From NCBI RefSeq assembly GCF_006546825.1, contig NZ_VICC01000008.1, positions 120,554 to 184,553 of the forward strand: a stretch of DNA of 64,000 nucleotides, read 5' to 3'. Made by a program: the position numbers and the translations under genes. This document shows positions 8,055 to 16,859 of the stretch, one piece after another (positions within the stretch are counted from its first letter, which is position 1; each line of letters opens with the position of its first letter). The DNA is from Actinomyces oris (GTDB lineage: Bacteria > Actinomycetota > Actinomycetes > Actinomycetales > Actinomycetaceae). Below the pieces are notes generated by a model. It did not search any database. It saw nothing but the letters and a program-made list of their open reading frames with translations, and had not been told where the DNA came from.

Positions 8055-9070
8055 GTGAGGCGATGACGCTCTTCAGCCAGGCCCTCGAGCAGCTGCGCCT
8101 GGCGGTCCTCAACGTCCCCGGGCTCACCGGCCTAGCCGAGGCCCCCTTCCTCTTCCGCCCCCTGGTGATGGTGGTGCTTCTGGGCGTCGTCGCCGGCGTC
8201 ATCGGTGTCATCGTCAACCTGCGCAGCGCCGAGTTCAGTGCCGAGGCCATGGTCCATGCCGTCTTCCCCGGGATCGTCGCCGGCGCCGTCTACTGGGGGA
8301 TCGACGCGATCATTCCGGCGGCCTCCGTTGTCGCCGTCGCCGCGGCCGTGGTGCTGACCATCGTCTCGCACCGTTCGCATCGGGGGGAGGCCTCCGAGGC
8401 CGGCACCGCCGTCGTCCTCACCAGCTTCTTCTCCGTCGGGCTCATCCTGTCCCTGGCCAAGGGCGACATGTCCGGCCAGCTCGAGGCCCTCATGTTCGGC
8501 CGACTCCTGGAGGTCACTGATGAGCGCCTCGCCCAGGCGCTCATCGTGTGCGCCGTCGCACTGCTGCTCATTGTGGCGACCTGGAAGGAGCAGGTGGCCT
8601 ACGCCTTCGACCGCACCGGCGCCCGCGCCTCCGGGCTGAGGCTGCTCGCGCTCGACCTGGTCCTCAACACCGCCATCGCGGCCGCGGTCGTCTCCGCCTC
8701 GACGGCGGTGGGGATCCTCCTGGTCATCGGCTATCTCGTCATCCCCGGTGCGACGGCGCGCGTTCTTGCCTCCCGGGTACGCACCATGGTCCTGGTCGCC
8801 ATCGCCGTGGGTGTGGGTGGGGGATACCTGGGCATGCTGCTCATGGCCCTACCCGGGACCTCCGACAAGCCGATCTCACCGCAGGCCACCGTGGCCCTGG
8901 TGATGACCGGGATCCTCCTGCTCGCCGTCTGCCTGGCCACCGCGCGCGAACGGCTTCACAGGATCCGCCACCGGGCTCGCTCGGCGCAGCCCGCAACGGT
9001 GGCGACGACCTCGACGACGGAGGGCTCGGGGAGAGGCGTGACCCCGATGGCCAAGAGGAGCCGGGTATGA
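8051..9070 (+). CDS. Metal ABC transporter permease, first of two
   Basis: ABC-3 family permease (ZnuB/MntC/TroC type), 339 residues, with about eight hydrophobic segments and the loop EAMVHAVFPGIVAG typical of the family near residue 65. The C-terminal tail of about 40 residues is basic and low-complexity. The true start is ATG 8051, overlapping the ATPase stop; longer readings upstream only run through the ATPase gene in another frame. Its own stop overlaps the second permease by ATGA. Two different permeases suggest a heterodimeric channel as in Mn/Fe systems. Confidence 0.92.
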   Translation: MSEAMTLFSQALEQLRLAVLNVPGLTGLAEAPFLFRPLVMVVLLGVVAGVIGVIVNLRSAEFSAEAMVHAVFPGIVAGAVYWGIDAIIPAASVVAVAAAVVLTIVSHRSHRGEASEAGTAVVLTSFFSVGLILSLAKGDMSGQLEALMFGRLLEVTDERLAQALIVCAVALLLIVATWKEQVAYAFDRTGARASGLRLLALDLVLNTAIAAAVVSASTAVGILLVIGYLVIPGATARVLASRVRTMVLVAIAVGVGGGYLGMLLMALPGTSDKPISPQATVALVMTGILLLAVCLATARERLHRIRHRARSAQPATVATTSTTEGSGRGVTPMAKRSRV

Positions 9071-9957
9071 GAATCGGGTTCGACATCCTCCTGCTGCCCA
9101 TCATCGAGGTCGTTCTCATGGGGCTCCTGGCCGGGCTCGTGGGGGCGCTCGCGCTGGTTCATCGCCGGATCTTCTTCACCGAGTCACTCACTCACGCGAC
9201 CTTCCCCGGAGCGATCGTCGGTGTGGTCACCGCCGCCTGGTTCTCGCGGGCGGTCCTTGGCCAGCGCGCCGACTTCACCCTCCTGTCCGCGCTGGTGCTG
9301 GTGGGAGCCGCCTTCATGTGCCTGCCGATGATCTGGCTCATGCGGCGACTGTCCCAGGTTCCCGGGATCTCCTCCCAGTCGGCCGCCGGCGTTGTCCTCA
9401 CCTTCGGATTCGCCCTGGGCTACTTCCTCAACAAGTGGTTCGCCCCGCTGCCGATCAAGGTGGACTCCTTCCTGGCCGGTTCCGTGCTCAACGTCAATCG
9501 CGTCGATGTCATTGCCGTCGGCGCCGTCCTGGCGCTGACGGTCCTCCTGCTCGCGGTGATCGGGCGGTTCCTCACCTTCTACAGCTTCGACCCGCTGGGA
9601 TACTGCGCCAGCGGTCTGAAGCCCGCCTGGGCCGAGGGGACCGTCATGGTCATGATTACCCTGACCATCGTGATGCTCGTTCCCGCCGTCGGCACGATTC
9701 TGCCCATCGCGCTCATCGCCGCGCCCGCGGCCGCGCTGGCGCCGTGGACGCGCACCATGAGCCGGCTGCTGATCGGCGCCCCGATTCTCGGTGCGGCGAC
9801 GTCCCTGGCCGGGCTGTTGATCGCAGTGCAGCTGAGCCTGTCCGCAGGCGGAGTCATCGCCGTGGCCTGTGGAGTGGTCTACCTGGTCTCAGCCCTGCTC
9901 CACTGGGCCGCGACGCGCGGAGCCTGGGTGCGAGTGCCGCTGCTACGCCGGGGCTGA
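9067..9957 (+). CDS. Metal ABC transporter permease, second of two
   Basis: A 296-residue ABC-3 family permease (MntD/TroD type). It has the family loop FTESLTHATFPGAIVGV around residues 40-56 and eight or so membrane segments. The ATG overlaps the preceding permease stop by 4 bases, so all four genes are one translationally coupled unit. It presumably pairs with the upstream permease as a heterodimer. Confidence 0.92.
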   Translation: MRIGFDILLLPIIEVVLMGLLAGLVGALALVHRRIFFTESLTHATFPGAIVGVVTAAWFSRAVLGQRADFTLLSALVLVGAAFMCLPMIWLMRRLSQVPGISSQSAAGVVLTFGFALGYFLNKWFAPLPIKVDSFLAGSVLNVNRVDVIAVGAVLALTVLLLAVIGRFLTFYSFDPLGYCASGLKPAWAEGTVMVMITLTIVMLVPAVGTILPIALIAAPAAALAPWTRTMSRLLIGAPILGAATSLAGLLIAVQLSLSAGGVIAVACGVVYLVSALLHWAATRGAWVRVPLLRRG

Positions 9958-9958
9958 G

Positions 9959-9979
9959 CCCGCGCCGATCCTGCGCGGG
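9959..9979. terminator. Hairpin between converging genes
   Basis: CCCGCGC (9959-9965) and GCGCGGG (9973-9979) pair around a 7-base loop right after the permease stop. The phosphohexomutase converges from the other strand. No clear T-tract, so termination is only likely. Confidence 0.4.
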
Positions 9980-10024
9980 TGCCCCGGCGACGCCGGAGCC
10001 AGGCCTGTAGTGGGTGGGGTTTCC

Positions 10025-11764
10025 TCAGGCAGCGATCCCCAGAATGCCGCGCAGGTCGGCCTTGATGGCCTCCAGGCGCTCAGCGGCCGCCTCCCGAACC
10101 TGGGCCACCGGAGTGTCATTCGTCGGCAGAATCACCTCGCAGTAGCACTTGAGCTTGGGCTCGGTCCCTGAGGGTCGCACGACCACCCGGTCATCCGAGG
10201 CCGTCACCCACACCAGGCCGTTCGTGGGGGGAAGGGTGCCGCCGTTGCCGTCCGAGATGCCGTCGAGCAGATCCACCGTCTTGGTGATCGGGGAACCGGC
10301 GAGCTTGGCCGGTGCCCCGCCCGAACGCAGACGCTCCATGGTGCTGGTGATGATGTCAAGATCCTCGACTCGCATGCTCAACGGGCTCGTGGCGTGCAGC
10401 CCGTGCTCCCGCGCGAGCCGGTCGAGCAGATCCTGCAGGGTCCGGCCCTGCTGCTTGAGCACGGAGGTCAGCACCGCCAACCGCACGGAGGCGGAGATGC
10501 CGTCCTTGTCCCGCACCGCGGCAGGATCGACGCAGTAGCCCAGGGCCTCCTCGTAGCCGAAGACCAGGCCCGGCTCACGGCTGATCCACTTGAAACCCGT
10601 CAGGGTGCGGCGGAAGCCCAAGCCGTGGGACTGGGCGATCCGGCGCAGCAGGCGGGAGGAGACCACGGAACAGGCCAGGACCCCGTTGCCGGCGAAAGCG
10701 GCCAGCTCGGCGGCCTGCTCACCCAGGAGCGCGCCGACCTCATCGCCCGTCAGCTGACGCCAGCCGCCGGGAGCGTTCTCGTCCGGGATCGCCGCCGAGC
10801 AACGATCCGCATCGGGATCGTTGGCGATCACCAGGTCCGCATCGACCTGACGGGCCTTGTCCAGCGCCAGGTCGAGCGCCCCGGGCTCCTCCGGGTTGGG
10901 GAAGGCGACCGTCGGGAAGTCCGGATCCGGCTCGAACTGCTCAGCCACCTCGACGACGTCGGTGAACCCGGCTCGCGCGAGCACCTCACGGCAGGTGGCC
11001 CCACCCACGCCGTGCATCGCCGTCAACACGATCTTCACCGGGGCGGGGGCCGTCATCCGAGCCGCCTGAGCGGCCCGCTCGATGTACTCCTCCCGGATCT
11101 CCGGGTCGACCGTCTCCCAGCCCGACTGCGGGCGGGGCACGGAACTGACCGGGCCGACGGCGTCGATCGCCGCAGCGATCTGGCTGTCATAGGGGGGAAC
11201 GATCTGGGCCCCCTGACCTGAGTCGGTCACGGCCCGCCCGCCCAGGTAGACCTTGTAGCCGTTGTCCTGGGGAGGGTTGTGCGAGGCCGTCACCATGACG
11301 CCGGCGTCGGCCTCCAGGCGCCGCAGCGCGAAGGCGAGTACCGGGGTCGGGCAGTGCGACTCGAAGAGAATGGCCCGACCGCCCGCGCCGGTGACGACCG
11401 CGGCCGTATCGAGGGCGAACTGCTCGGAGTTGTGGCGGGCGTCGTAGCCGATGACGACGCTGAAGCCCTCACCGAGACGGTCCTTGAGGTAAGCGGACAA
11501 CCCCGCCGCGGCGCGGATGACGACGACCCGGTTCATCCGGTTGGGGCCCCCGCCCAGACGACCTCGCAGGCCGGCCGTGCCGAAGGCGAGGGTGCCGCTG
11601 AAGGCGTCGCTGAGTGCCCTGCGAGCCGCCTGGGCCTGCTCGCCATGAGAACGCGCGGCGCTCAGCAGCTCAGTGAGTTCGGCGCGGGTGACGGGGTCCG
11701 GATCGTCCTGGATCCACGCGTCCACGGCAACGTCGTCGTACACATCTTCAGGGCCTCGGGTCAT
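10025..11764 (-). CDS. Phospho-sugar mutase (phosphoglucomutase/phosphomannomutase family)
   Basis: Interconverts hexose 1- and 6-phosphates (glucose or mannose) through a phosphoserine. The 579-residue length fits the long PgcA/PmmB-type members. TASHNP carries the phosphorylated Ser161, NDPDADR binds Mg2+ near residue 314, and the sugar-binding EEALGY and C-terminal RPSGTEPK phosphate loop are present. An upstream in-frame GTG at 11836 exists, but ATG 11764 has TACCGT exactly 7 bases before it and no Shine-Dalgarno, the leaderless pattern seen across this window. Substrate preference cannot be read from sequence alone. Confidence 0.92.
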   Translation of the reverse strand: MTRGPEDVYDDVAVDAWIQDDPDPVTRAELTELLSAARSHGEQAQAARRALSDAFSGTLAFGTAGLRGRLGGGPNRMNRVVVIRAAAGLSAYLKDRLGEGFSVVIGYDARHNSEQFALDTAAVVTGAGGRAILFESHCPTPVLAFALRRLEADAGVMVTASHNPPQDNGYKVYLGGRAVTDSGQGAQIVPPYDSQIAAAIDAVGPVSSVPRPQSGWETVDPEIREEYIERAAQAARMTAPAPVKIVLTAMHGVGGATCREVLARAGFTDVVEVAEQFEPDPDFPTVAFPNPEEPGALDLALDKARQVDADLVIANDPDADRCSAAIPDENAPGGWRQLTGDEVGALLGEQAAELAAFAGNGVLACSVVSSRLLRRIAQSHGLGFRRTLTGFKWISREPGLVFGYEEALGYCVDPAAVRDKDGISASVRLAVLTSVLKQQGRTLQDLLDRLAREHGLHATSPLSMRVEDLDIITSTMERLRSGGAPAKLAGSPITKTVDLLDGISDGNGGTLPPTNGLVWVTASDDRVVVRPSGTEPKLKCYCEVILPTNDTPVAQVREAAAERLEAIKADLRGILGIAA

Positions 11765-11771
11765 ATCTGCG

Positions 11772-11836
11772 ACGGTACCGCGCGATAACTTCTGGAAACG
11801 CTCACAATGACGCTCCTCACTGGTGTTTCCAAACAC
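11772..11836 (-). promoter_or_regulatory. Leaderless promoter and TGGAAAC repeats before the phosphomutase
   Basis: On the minus strand TACCGT (forward 11772-11777) is the -10, 7 bases before ATG 11764. TGGAAAC at 11793-11799 overlaps the expected -35. An inverted copy, GTTTCCA (11825-11831), lies inside a 14-base near-palindrome GTGTTTCCAAACAC (11823-11836). The spaced inverted pair could be an operator. Confidence 0.4.
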
Positions 11837-12064
11837 AAGGAGAATTCAGTCACCAGGGTGACGGAGAGCCCCTGAAGATAAGATGTCTTGAATTAAATTG
11901 GCGGTATAATTCGGGTTTGTTTTGAGAGTTCTGAGAGATGAGATGCTGGTGAGAAAGGTGTGGGTGGCGGGGATGAATTTCTGGGACTTTTGTCCCTCAC
12001 GTCCCCTCTTCTTCTGCGCACTGAATACGTCGCCGTCTCGGCGGGATTAGGGGATCATGACCGC
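11837..12064 (+). promoter_or_regulatory. AT-rich intergenic stretch upstream of the LOG gene
   Basis: Noncoding. It holds an exact TATAAT at 11905-11910 in an unusually AT-rich patch, but TTGAAT (11888-11893) is too close to act as its -35. A small GGGAC-TTTT-GTCCC hairpin lies at 11983-11996. GATCAT (12053-12058), 6 bases before ATG 12065, fits a weaker leaderless promoter. Confidence 0.35.
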
Positions 12065-12820
12065 ATGAGTTCACGTCAGTCCTACCGCAAGGGACCAGTG
12101 GTGCTGCGCGGCACCCAGATCCCCACCCAGACCACCGACGCGCGATTGCTGAGCAGTGACGCCGACGCCGACTGGCTCCACGCCGACCCGTGGCGGGTCA
12201 TGCGCATCCAGGCGGAGTTCGTCGAGGGCTTCGGGGCCCTGGCGGAGCTGGGGCCGGCCATCAGCGTCTTCGGGTCAGCCCGCACCAAGCCCGAGGATCC
12301 CACCTACCGGGTGGCCATGGAGGTGGGGGCGGGGCTGGCACGCGCCGGTTACGCCGTCATCACCGGAGGCGGCCCGGGCATGATGGAGGCCGCCAACCGC
12401 GGCTGCCACGAGGCCGGCGGCACCTCAGTGGGGCTGGGTATCGAGCTGCCCCACGAGCAGGGCATGAACGAGTACGTCGACCTCGGGGTCAACTTCCGCT
12501 ACTTCTTCGCCCGCAAGACCATGTTCGTCAAGTACTCCGACGGATTCGTCGTCATGCCCGGCGGAATGGGGACCCTCGACGAGCTCTTCGAGGCACTCAC
12601 CCTGGTCCAGACTCAGAAGATCTCCTCCTTCCCCATCGTCCTGGTGGACAGCGGCTACTGGGGTGGGCTGCTGGAGTGGCTGCGCACCTCGATGATCGAG
12701 CGCGGCATGATCGCTGCGAGCGACCCCGACCTGCTGCACGTCGTCGATGACGCTGAGGCGGCCGTGGACTACGTGGTCAGTGCGGCCCGCAGGCTGCGCG
12801 ACGGCCGGGCGGGGGCGTGA
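12065..12820 (+). CDS. LOG family protein (nucleoside 5'-monophosphate phosphoribohydrolase)
   Basis: Rossmann-fold protein of the lysine-decarboxylase-like/LOG family; characterised members release cytokinin-type bases from their riboside monophosphates, and general nucleotide hydrolysis is possible. The signature GGGPGMMEAANRG (about residues 101-113) and PGGMGTLDE (about 163-171) hold the catalytic Arg and Glu. The 251-residue protein has a family-typical length plus a short N-terminal extension. M. tuberculosis Rv1205 is the counterpart and heads the same gene neighbourhood. Start ATG 12065 is chosen because the conserved part follows it and GATCAT lies 6 bases upstream. Confidence 0.88.
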   Translation: MSSRQSYRKGPVVLRGTQIPTQTTDARLLSSDADADWLHADPWRVMRIQAEFVEGFGALAELGPAISVFGSARTKPEDPTYRVAMEVGAGLARAGYAVITGGGPGMMEAANRGCHEAGGTSVGLGIELPHEQGMNEYVDLGVNFRYFFARKTMFVKYSDGFVVMPGGMGTLDELFEALTLVQTQKISSFPIVLVDSGYWGGLLEWLRTSMIERGMIAASDPDLLHVVDDAEAAVDYVVSAARRLRDGRAGA

Positions 12821-12925
12821 ATCGCGTCATGGCGGGCCCGTCCTCGAACCTTGCACCTTGAATGTCGTAGAATATGACAGGTCGCGCGGCGATGTGCCCG
12901 CGCAGCACTGACGAAAGGTGAGCAC

Positions 12926-13093
12926 ATGGCTGCCATGAAGCCCCGGACCGGAGACGGCCCCCTCGAAGTCGTCAAGGAAGGCCGCGCTATCATCATGCGG
13001 GTTCCGCTTGAGGGTGGTGGTCGACTCGTCCTCGAGATCACGGCCGATGAGGTCAAGGCACTCGGAGAGGCCCTGGCCAACGCCAAGATCTGA
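12926..13093 (+). CDS. DUF3117 mini-protein
   Basis: A 55-residue gene, easily missed because of its length. It begins MAAMKPRTGDGPLEVVKEGR and ends in ADEVKALGEALANAKI, matching the DUF3117 family found throughout Actinobacteria (M. tuberculosis Rv1211 is one, once described as calmodulin-like). A ribosome site AAAGGTGA lies about 5 bases before ATG 12926. The gene sits alone between LOG and the methyltransferase, followed by a strong terminator. Function is unknown; conservation of sequence and position argues for a core role. Confidence 0.88.
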   Translation: MAAMKPRTGDGPLEVVKEGRAIIMRVPLEGGGRLVLEITADEVKALGEALANAKI

Positions 13094-13177
13094 CCGATCC
13101 TGGCGCCCGGGGGCAGCCGGGTACCACTGGGACCTCGGCGTCGAGGAGCCGGTGGCCGAGTCATCCAGCCTCGCGAG

Positions 13178-13210
13178 AGAGGGCCGGACCCAATGCGGGT
13201 CCGGCCCTCT
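13178..13210. terminator. Bidirectional terminator after the DUF3117 gene
   Basis: Perfect 14-base stem (13178-13191 and 13197-13210) with loop AATGC. It lies between the DUF3117 gene and the converging methyltransferase and can serve both. Confidence 0.75.
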
Positions 13211-13241
13211 TCGTCGTTCCGGCCGGTTGGGCGGTGAACAG

Positions 13242-13877
13242 TCAGGTCTGGCGCACGGAGACGAGCAGGCCGTCTCCGACGGGCAGCAGCGTGGTCAGCA
13301 GCGCGCGGGAGGCCCGCAGCGCCTTGCCGAGCTCGCGGGCTGCCACGGTGGTGACGTCACGGCGGGCCGGGTCGGCCACGTGGTCGTTCCACAGGGCCCG
13401 AGTGACGGCCAGGACCCCGCCGGGGCGCAGCATTCGCAGGGCGTTGGAGGCCAGGAGGATCGCCTCCTCCGGGGCGACGTCGAGCACCACCATGTCGTAG
13501 GAGCGGGCCGCCATCCGGGGCATGACGTCCGAGGCCCGCCCCTGGATGATGCGGGTGCGTGAGGAGGGATAGCCGGCCCCGTCGAAGGCGCGACGCGCCT
13601 CGCGCTGGAGCTCGGGCTCGACATCGATCGTGGTGAGGACCCCGTCAGTGCCCATGCCGCCCAGCAGCCACAGGCCCGAGACGCCGGTGCCGGTGCCGAC
13701 TTCGGCCACGGACTTGGCTCCCACTGAGGCGGCCAGCATCCGCAGCGCGGCTCCGGTCCCCGAGGACACCGGGGTGATGCCGAGCTCGAGCCCGCGTATG
13801 CGGGCCTGGGCGGTGGCCTCGTCCTCCGCGGTGAAGTCCTCCGTGTAGGACCAGCTCAGCGTCTTGTCCGCACTCAC
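13242..13877 (-). CDS. SAM-dependent O-methyltransferase (family 3)
   Basis: A 211-residue class I methyltransferase of the catechol/caffeoyl-CoA O-methyltransferase type. EVGTGTGVSGLWLL is the SAM-binding motif I, followed by an acidic residue in TIDVEPE, and MVVLDVAPEE supplies the metal-binding Asp region. The start is GTG 13877, with AAAGG 6 bases upstream; longer in-frame readings upstream lack homology. It corresponds to Rv1220c in the conserved neighbourhood. Substrate unknown. Confidence 0.85.
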   Translation of the reverse strand: MSADKTLSWSYTEDFTAEDEATAQARIRGLELGITPVSSGTGAALRMLAASVGAKSVAEVGTGTGVSGLWLLGGMGTDGVLTTIDVEPELQREARRAFDGAGYPSSRTRIIQGRASDVMPRMAARSYDMVVLDVAPEEAILLASNALRMLRPGGVLAVTRALWNDHVADPARRDVTTVAARELGKALRASRALLTTLLPVGDGLLVSVRQT

Positions 13878-14036
13878 TGTGAGCCTTTCTTCTGCTGCGG
13901 GGTGCCAGGCGCACCCCTCAAGCCACATTGTTCCAGGTGTTCGGCCTGATAGGCGGAAGGGCGCTCGCCCGGGTGAGTCCGCCGGTAGGCGAACCGAGGC
14001 GGATTCGGACCGGTGGGACTCCCTATACTGAGCGGC

Positions 14037-14981
14037 GTGTTCGGCATCAACGGATCTGAGTTCCTCGTCATCATCCTGGTGGCGGTGATCGTGGTGGGGC
14101 CGCAGCGCTTGCCCGAGTACACCCGCAAGCTCACGCAGATGGTGCGTCAGCTCCGGGTGTTCCTGGACAACGCGCGCAGCCAGATCGCTGAGGAGGTCGG
14201 CCCCGAGATGGCCGACCTGGACCTGTCCAGCCTCGATCCGCGCCAGTACGACCCGCGCAAGATCGTGCGCGACGCCCTGGGGGAGGACATCGACGCCATC
14301 CGCGAGGATCTCGCCCACCCCTTCCGCTCCGTCGGCTCAGCCGCCAAGGAGATGTCCGACGACGCCGCACAGGCTGTCAACGACGTGGTCAAGAAGGATC
14401 GGGCCACGTCGCTGAGCAAGCAGATCGAGGCCAAGCGCGACGAGCGGCTGGCCGAGAAGGATGCCGAGAAGGCTGAGAGCAGCGGGAGCACCGAGGGCTC
14501 CGAGAACTCCGAGAGCACTGAGGGTGTCGAGAACGCTGAGAGCCCGCAGAGCGCTGAGCAGGCAGCTGCCGCTCCGCCGCGGGGAGTGCTCCAGCAGGCG
14601 GACGACGTCGAGGATGACGCCGAGGCCGAGACTGAGGCTGGGTCAGTCGAGTCGGTCGAGTTGGTCGAGTCGGCCGACGGGGCTGAAGAGACTGAGCCGG
14701 AGAAGACAGAGCCCGAGCAGTCCGGGGAGGCCGAGGACACGGAGGGCACTGAGCAGCCGGAGCAGTCCGAGCGTCCGGCCGAGCCGGAGCCGGTCGAGGT
14801 CCCGACAAGCCTGGTCGAGCCGCAGGCCGCTGCCTCCGGCGAGGATGCAGGGGACGCCACCGCGGCGGGTGATGACTCCCGTACCCGCGTGCGTCCTCTG
14901 TCCCCGCGCGACATCGTGCGCGCCGCCAACGCCGCCGCCCGTACCCGCGCCGAGGCTGCGCGCATCGCCGTCGACTTCTGA
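14037..14981 (+). CDS. tatB: Twin-arginine translocase subunit TatB
   Basis: Membrane-anchored receptor component of the Tat pathway for folded proteins. The N-terminus (FGINGSEFLVIILVAVIVVG) is the single TatB transmembrane helix, followed by PQRLPEY and an amphipathic helix. GTG 14037 is preferred over the in-frame ATG 14013, because it places the helix at residue 2 and TATACT (14024-14029) lies 7 bases before it, the leaderless pattern. The 314-residue length is large for TatB: residues ~140-290 are a Glu/Ser-rich disordered tail with repeated SE/TE units. Partner TatA/TatC genes are not in the window. Lipoproteins with RR signals here are possible clients. Confidence 0.88.
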   Translation: MFGINGSEFLVIILVAVIVVGPQRLPEYTRKLTQMVRQLRVFLDNARSQIAEEVGPEMADLDLSSLDPRQYDPRKIVRDALGEDIDAIREDLAHPFRSVGSAAKEMSDDAAQAVNDVVKKDRATSLSKQIEAKRDERLAEKDAEKAESSGSTEGSENSESTEGVENAESPQSAEQAAAAPPRGVLQQADDVEDDAEAETEAGSVESVELVESADGAEETEPEKTEPEQSGEAEDTEGTEQPEQSERPAEPEPVEVPTSLVEPQAAASGEDAGDATAAGDDSRTRVRPLSPRDIVRAANAAARTRAEAARIAVDF

Positions 14982-15074
14982 CCCGTACGAGCTTCGCCCC
15001 ATCGAGCCGGGCGAAAGAGCCGTCGGGCGATGTGACCAATGCCGGACTCGGTAAGAGAGCCGGCGGGGCCGGCA

Positions 15075-16217
15075 TCAGGCCGGGGTGACCCCCAGGCTCT
15101 TGCCGGCCAGGCCGCGGGAGCGGTGAGTCAGGCGCTGGGCCACAGCGGACAGCTCCAGGGCTGCGGGGGCGTCGGCGGCCGGCTTGCCGTCCTGGGCCAC
15201 GGTGGCCGGCAGTCCGGTGTCGGAGCCCTCGCGCAGGCGGATGTCCAGTGGCAGCTGGGCCAGCAGCGGCACCTCGTAGCCGAGGGTCTCGCTCAGGGAG
15301 GCGCTGACGATCTCGCCCCCGCCGGAGCCGAAGATCTCCAGGCGTGAGCCGTCGGGCTGGGGCATGTAGGACATGTTCTCGATGACGCCCACCACCTTCT
15401 GGTGCGTCTGGGTGGCGATGAGGCCGGTGCGCTCGGCGACCTCGGCGGCGGCCGTCTGCGGGGTGGTGACCACGAGAATCTCGGCGTTCGGGAGCAGCTG
15501 GGCCACGGAGATCGTCACGTCGCCGGTGCCGGGCGGCAGGTCCAGCAGCAGGACGTCCAGGTCGCCCCAGAACACATCGGACAGGAACTGCTGGACGGCG
15601 CGGTGCAGCATGGGGCCGCGCCACACAACCGGTTGCTTGTCCTCCACGAACATGCCGATGGAGATGACCTTTACCCCGTGGGCCACAGGCGGCACGATCA
15701 TGCCGTCGAGCTGGGTGGGCACCCGCTCCACCCCCAGCATGCGGGGGATGGAGAAGCCGTAGATGTCGGCATCCACCACGCCCACGCTCAGGCCCTGGGC
15801 GGCCATGGCGGCGGCGAGGTTCGCAGTCACCGAGGACTTGCCGACCCCTCCCTTGCCGGAGGTGACGGCGTAGACCCGGGTGAGGTTGCCCGGCTGGGTG
15901 AAGGGAACCACCGGTTCGGCGGCCCCACCGCGCAGGCGGCGCCGCAGCTCGGCCTTCTGCTCATCGTTCATGACGCCCAGGCTCACCTGCACCTCGGTGA
16001 CACCCTCGACGGTGCTGACCTCGCGTCGGGTGTCGGCGGTGATCGTGTCCTTCAAGGGGCACCCGGCCACGGTCAGGAGCACCTCGACGCTGACCACGCC
16101 GTCCTCGGCGATGTCAACGGAGGAGACCATTCCCAGGTCGGTGATGGGGCGGTGCAGCTCGGGGTCGATGACCCTGGCCAGCGCCTCCATGACGGCGTCA
16201 TGAGTCGGTTGCGTCAT
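15075..16217 (-). CDS. mrp: Mrp/NBP35 family P-loop ATPase
   Basis: Iron-sulfur cluster carrier-type ATPase. Residues 1-85 are a MIP18/DUF59 domain, then the deviant Walker A GKGGVGKSS (121-129) and switch motifs LLDLPPGTGD. The CxxC pair that bridges a cluster in many Mrp proteins is absent: the expected site reads ENMSYMPQPDGS, as I recall for actinobacterial members. Start ATG 16217 has TAGGAT 6 bases upstream on the minus strand (leaderless). It matches Rv1229c in position. A role in cluster delivery is family inference. Confidence 0.9.
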   Translation of the reverse strand: MTQPTHDAVMEALARVIDPELHRPITDLGMVSSVDIAEDGVVSVEVLLTVAGCPLKDTITADTRREVSTVEGVTEVQVSLGVMNDEQKAELRRRLRGGAAEPVVPFTQPGNLTRVYAVTSGKGGVGKSSVTANLAAAMAAQGLSVGVVDADIYGFSIPRMLGVERVPTQLDGMIVPPVAHGVKVISIGMFVEDKQPVVWRGPMLHRAVQQFLSDVFWGDLDVLLLDLPPGTGDVTISVAQLLPNAEILVVTTPQTAAAEVAERTGLIATQTHQKVVGVIENMSYMPQPDGSRLEIFGSGGGEIVSASLSETLGYEVPLLAQLPLDIRLREGSDTGLPATVAQDGKPAADAPAALELSAVAQRLTHRSRGLAGKSLGVTPA

Positions 16218-16286
16218 GGGCCCATCCTAGGGGTGCCGTCGAGCGCCACGACAGGTGGCGAGTCCCACGTGAGGGCCGGGTGCCCC

Positions 16287-16859
16287 TCACTGAGCGGTGC
16301 GCTGCTCAGGGATGGTGTCGGGCTCGTCATCGCCGCTGTCCTGGAACTCGGCGATCTCCTCACGGGTGAGGCGCTCCTCGGCGAGGATCTCGCTGAGCAT
16401 GTCGCGAAGTTCGCTGCGCACGAAGTCGCGGGTGGCGACGTCGTTCATGGCCAGGCGCAGGGCGGCGATCTCCCGGGTGAGGAACTCGGTGTCCTCCAGG
16501 TTGCGCTGGGCGCGCTGGCGGTCCTGCTCGGCGGTGACGCGGTCGCGGTCGTCCTGCCGGTTCTGGGCCAGCATGATGAGGGGGGCCGAGTAGGAGGCCT
16601 GGGTGGAGAAGGCCAGGTTGAGCAGGATGAAGGGGTAGGCGTCCCAGGCCTTCTGCATCTTGGCCAGGATGAGGTTCGCCACGATCCACACAGCGACGAA
16701 GATCGACATGTAGAGCACGAACTTGGGCGAGCCCATGAAGCGGGCGGTGGCCTCGGCGAAGCGGCCGAAGCCGTCCGAGCGCGAGGCGTGGGCCGGATGC
16801 GTCCTGCGCAGCCACCGCAGGCGGCTGTCGGGCAAGGGCTGGTCGAGCTGATCAGGCAT
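16287..16859 (-). CDS. DUF1003 membrane protein
   Basis: A 190-residue protein with the DUF1003 core: FGRFAEATARFMGSPKFV, then two hydrophobic segments (about residues 58-80 and 90-115), then a charged C-terminal coiled-coil-like region. Function unknown. ATG 16859 lies inside the end of the MgtE-N/CBS gene (8-base overlap), so the two are cotranscribed and coupled. The same pair occurs as Rv1232c-Rv1233c in M. tuberculosis. Confidence 0.85.
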   Translation of the reverse strand: MPDQLDQPLPDSRLRWLRRTHPAHASRSDGFGRFAEATARFMGSPKFVLYMSIFVAVWIVANLILAKMQKAWDAYPFILLNLAFSTQASYSAPLIMLAQNRQDDRDRVTAEQDRQRAQRNLEDTEFLTREIAALRLAMNDVATRDFVRSELRDMLSEILAEERLTREEIAEFQDSGDDEPDTIPEQRTAQ

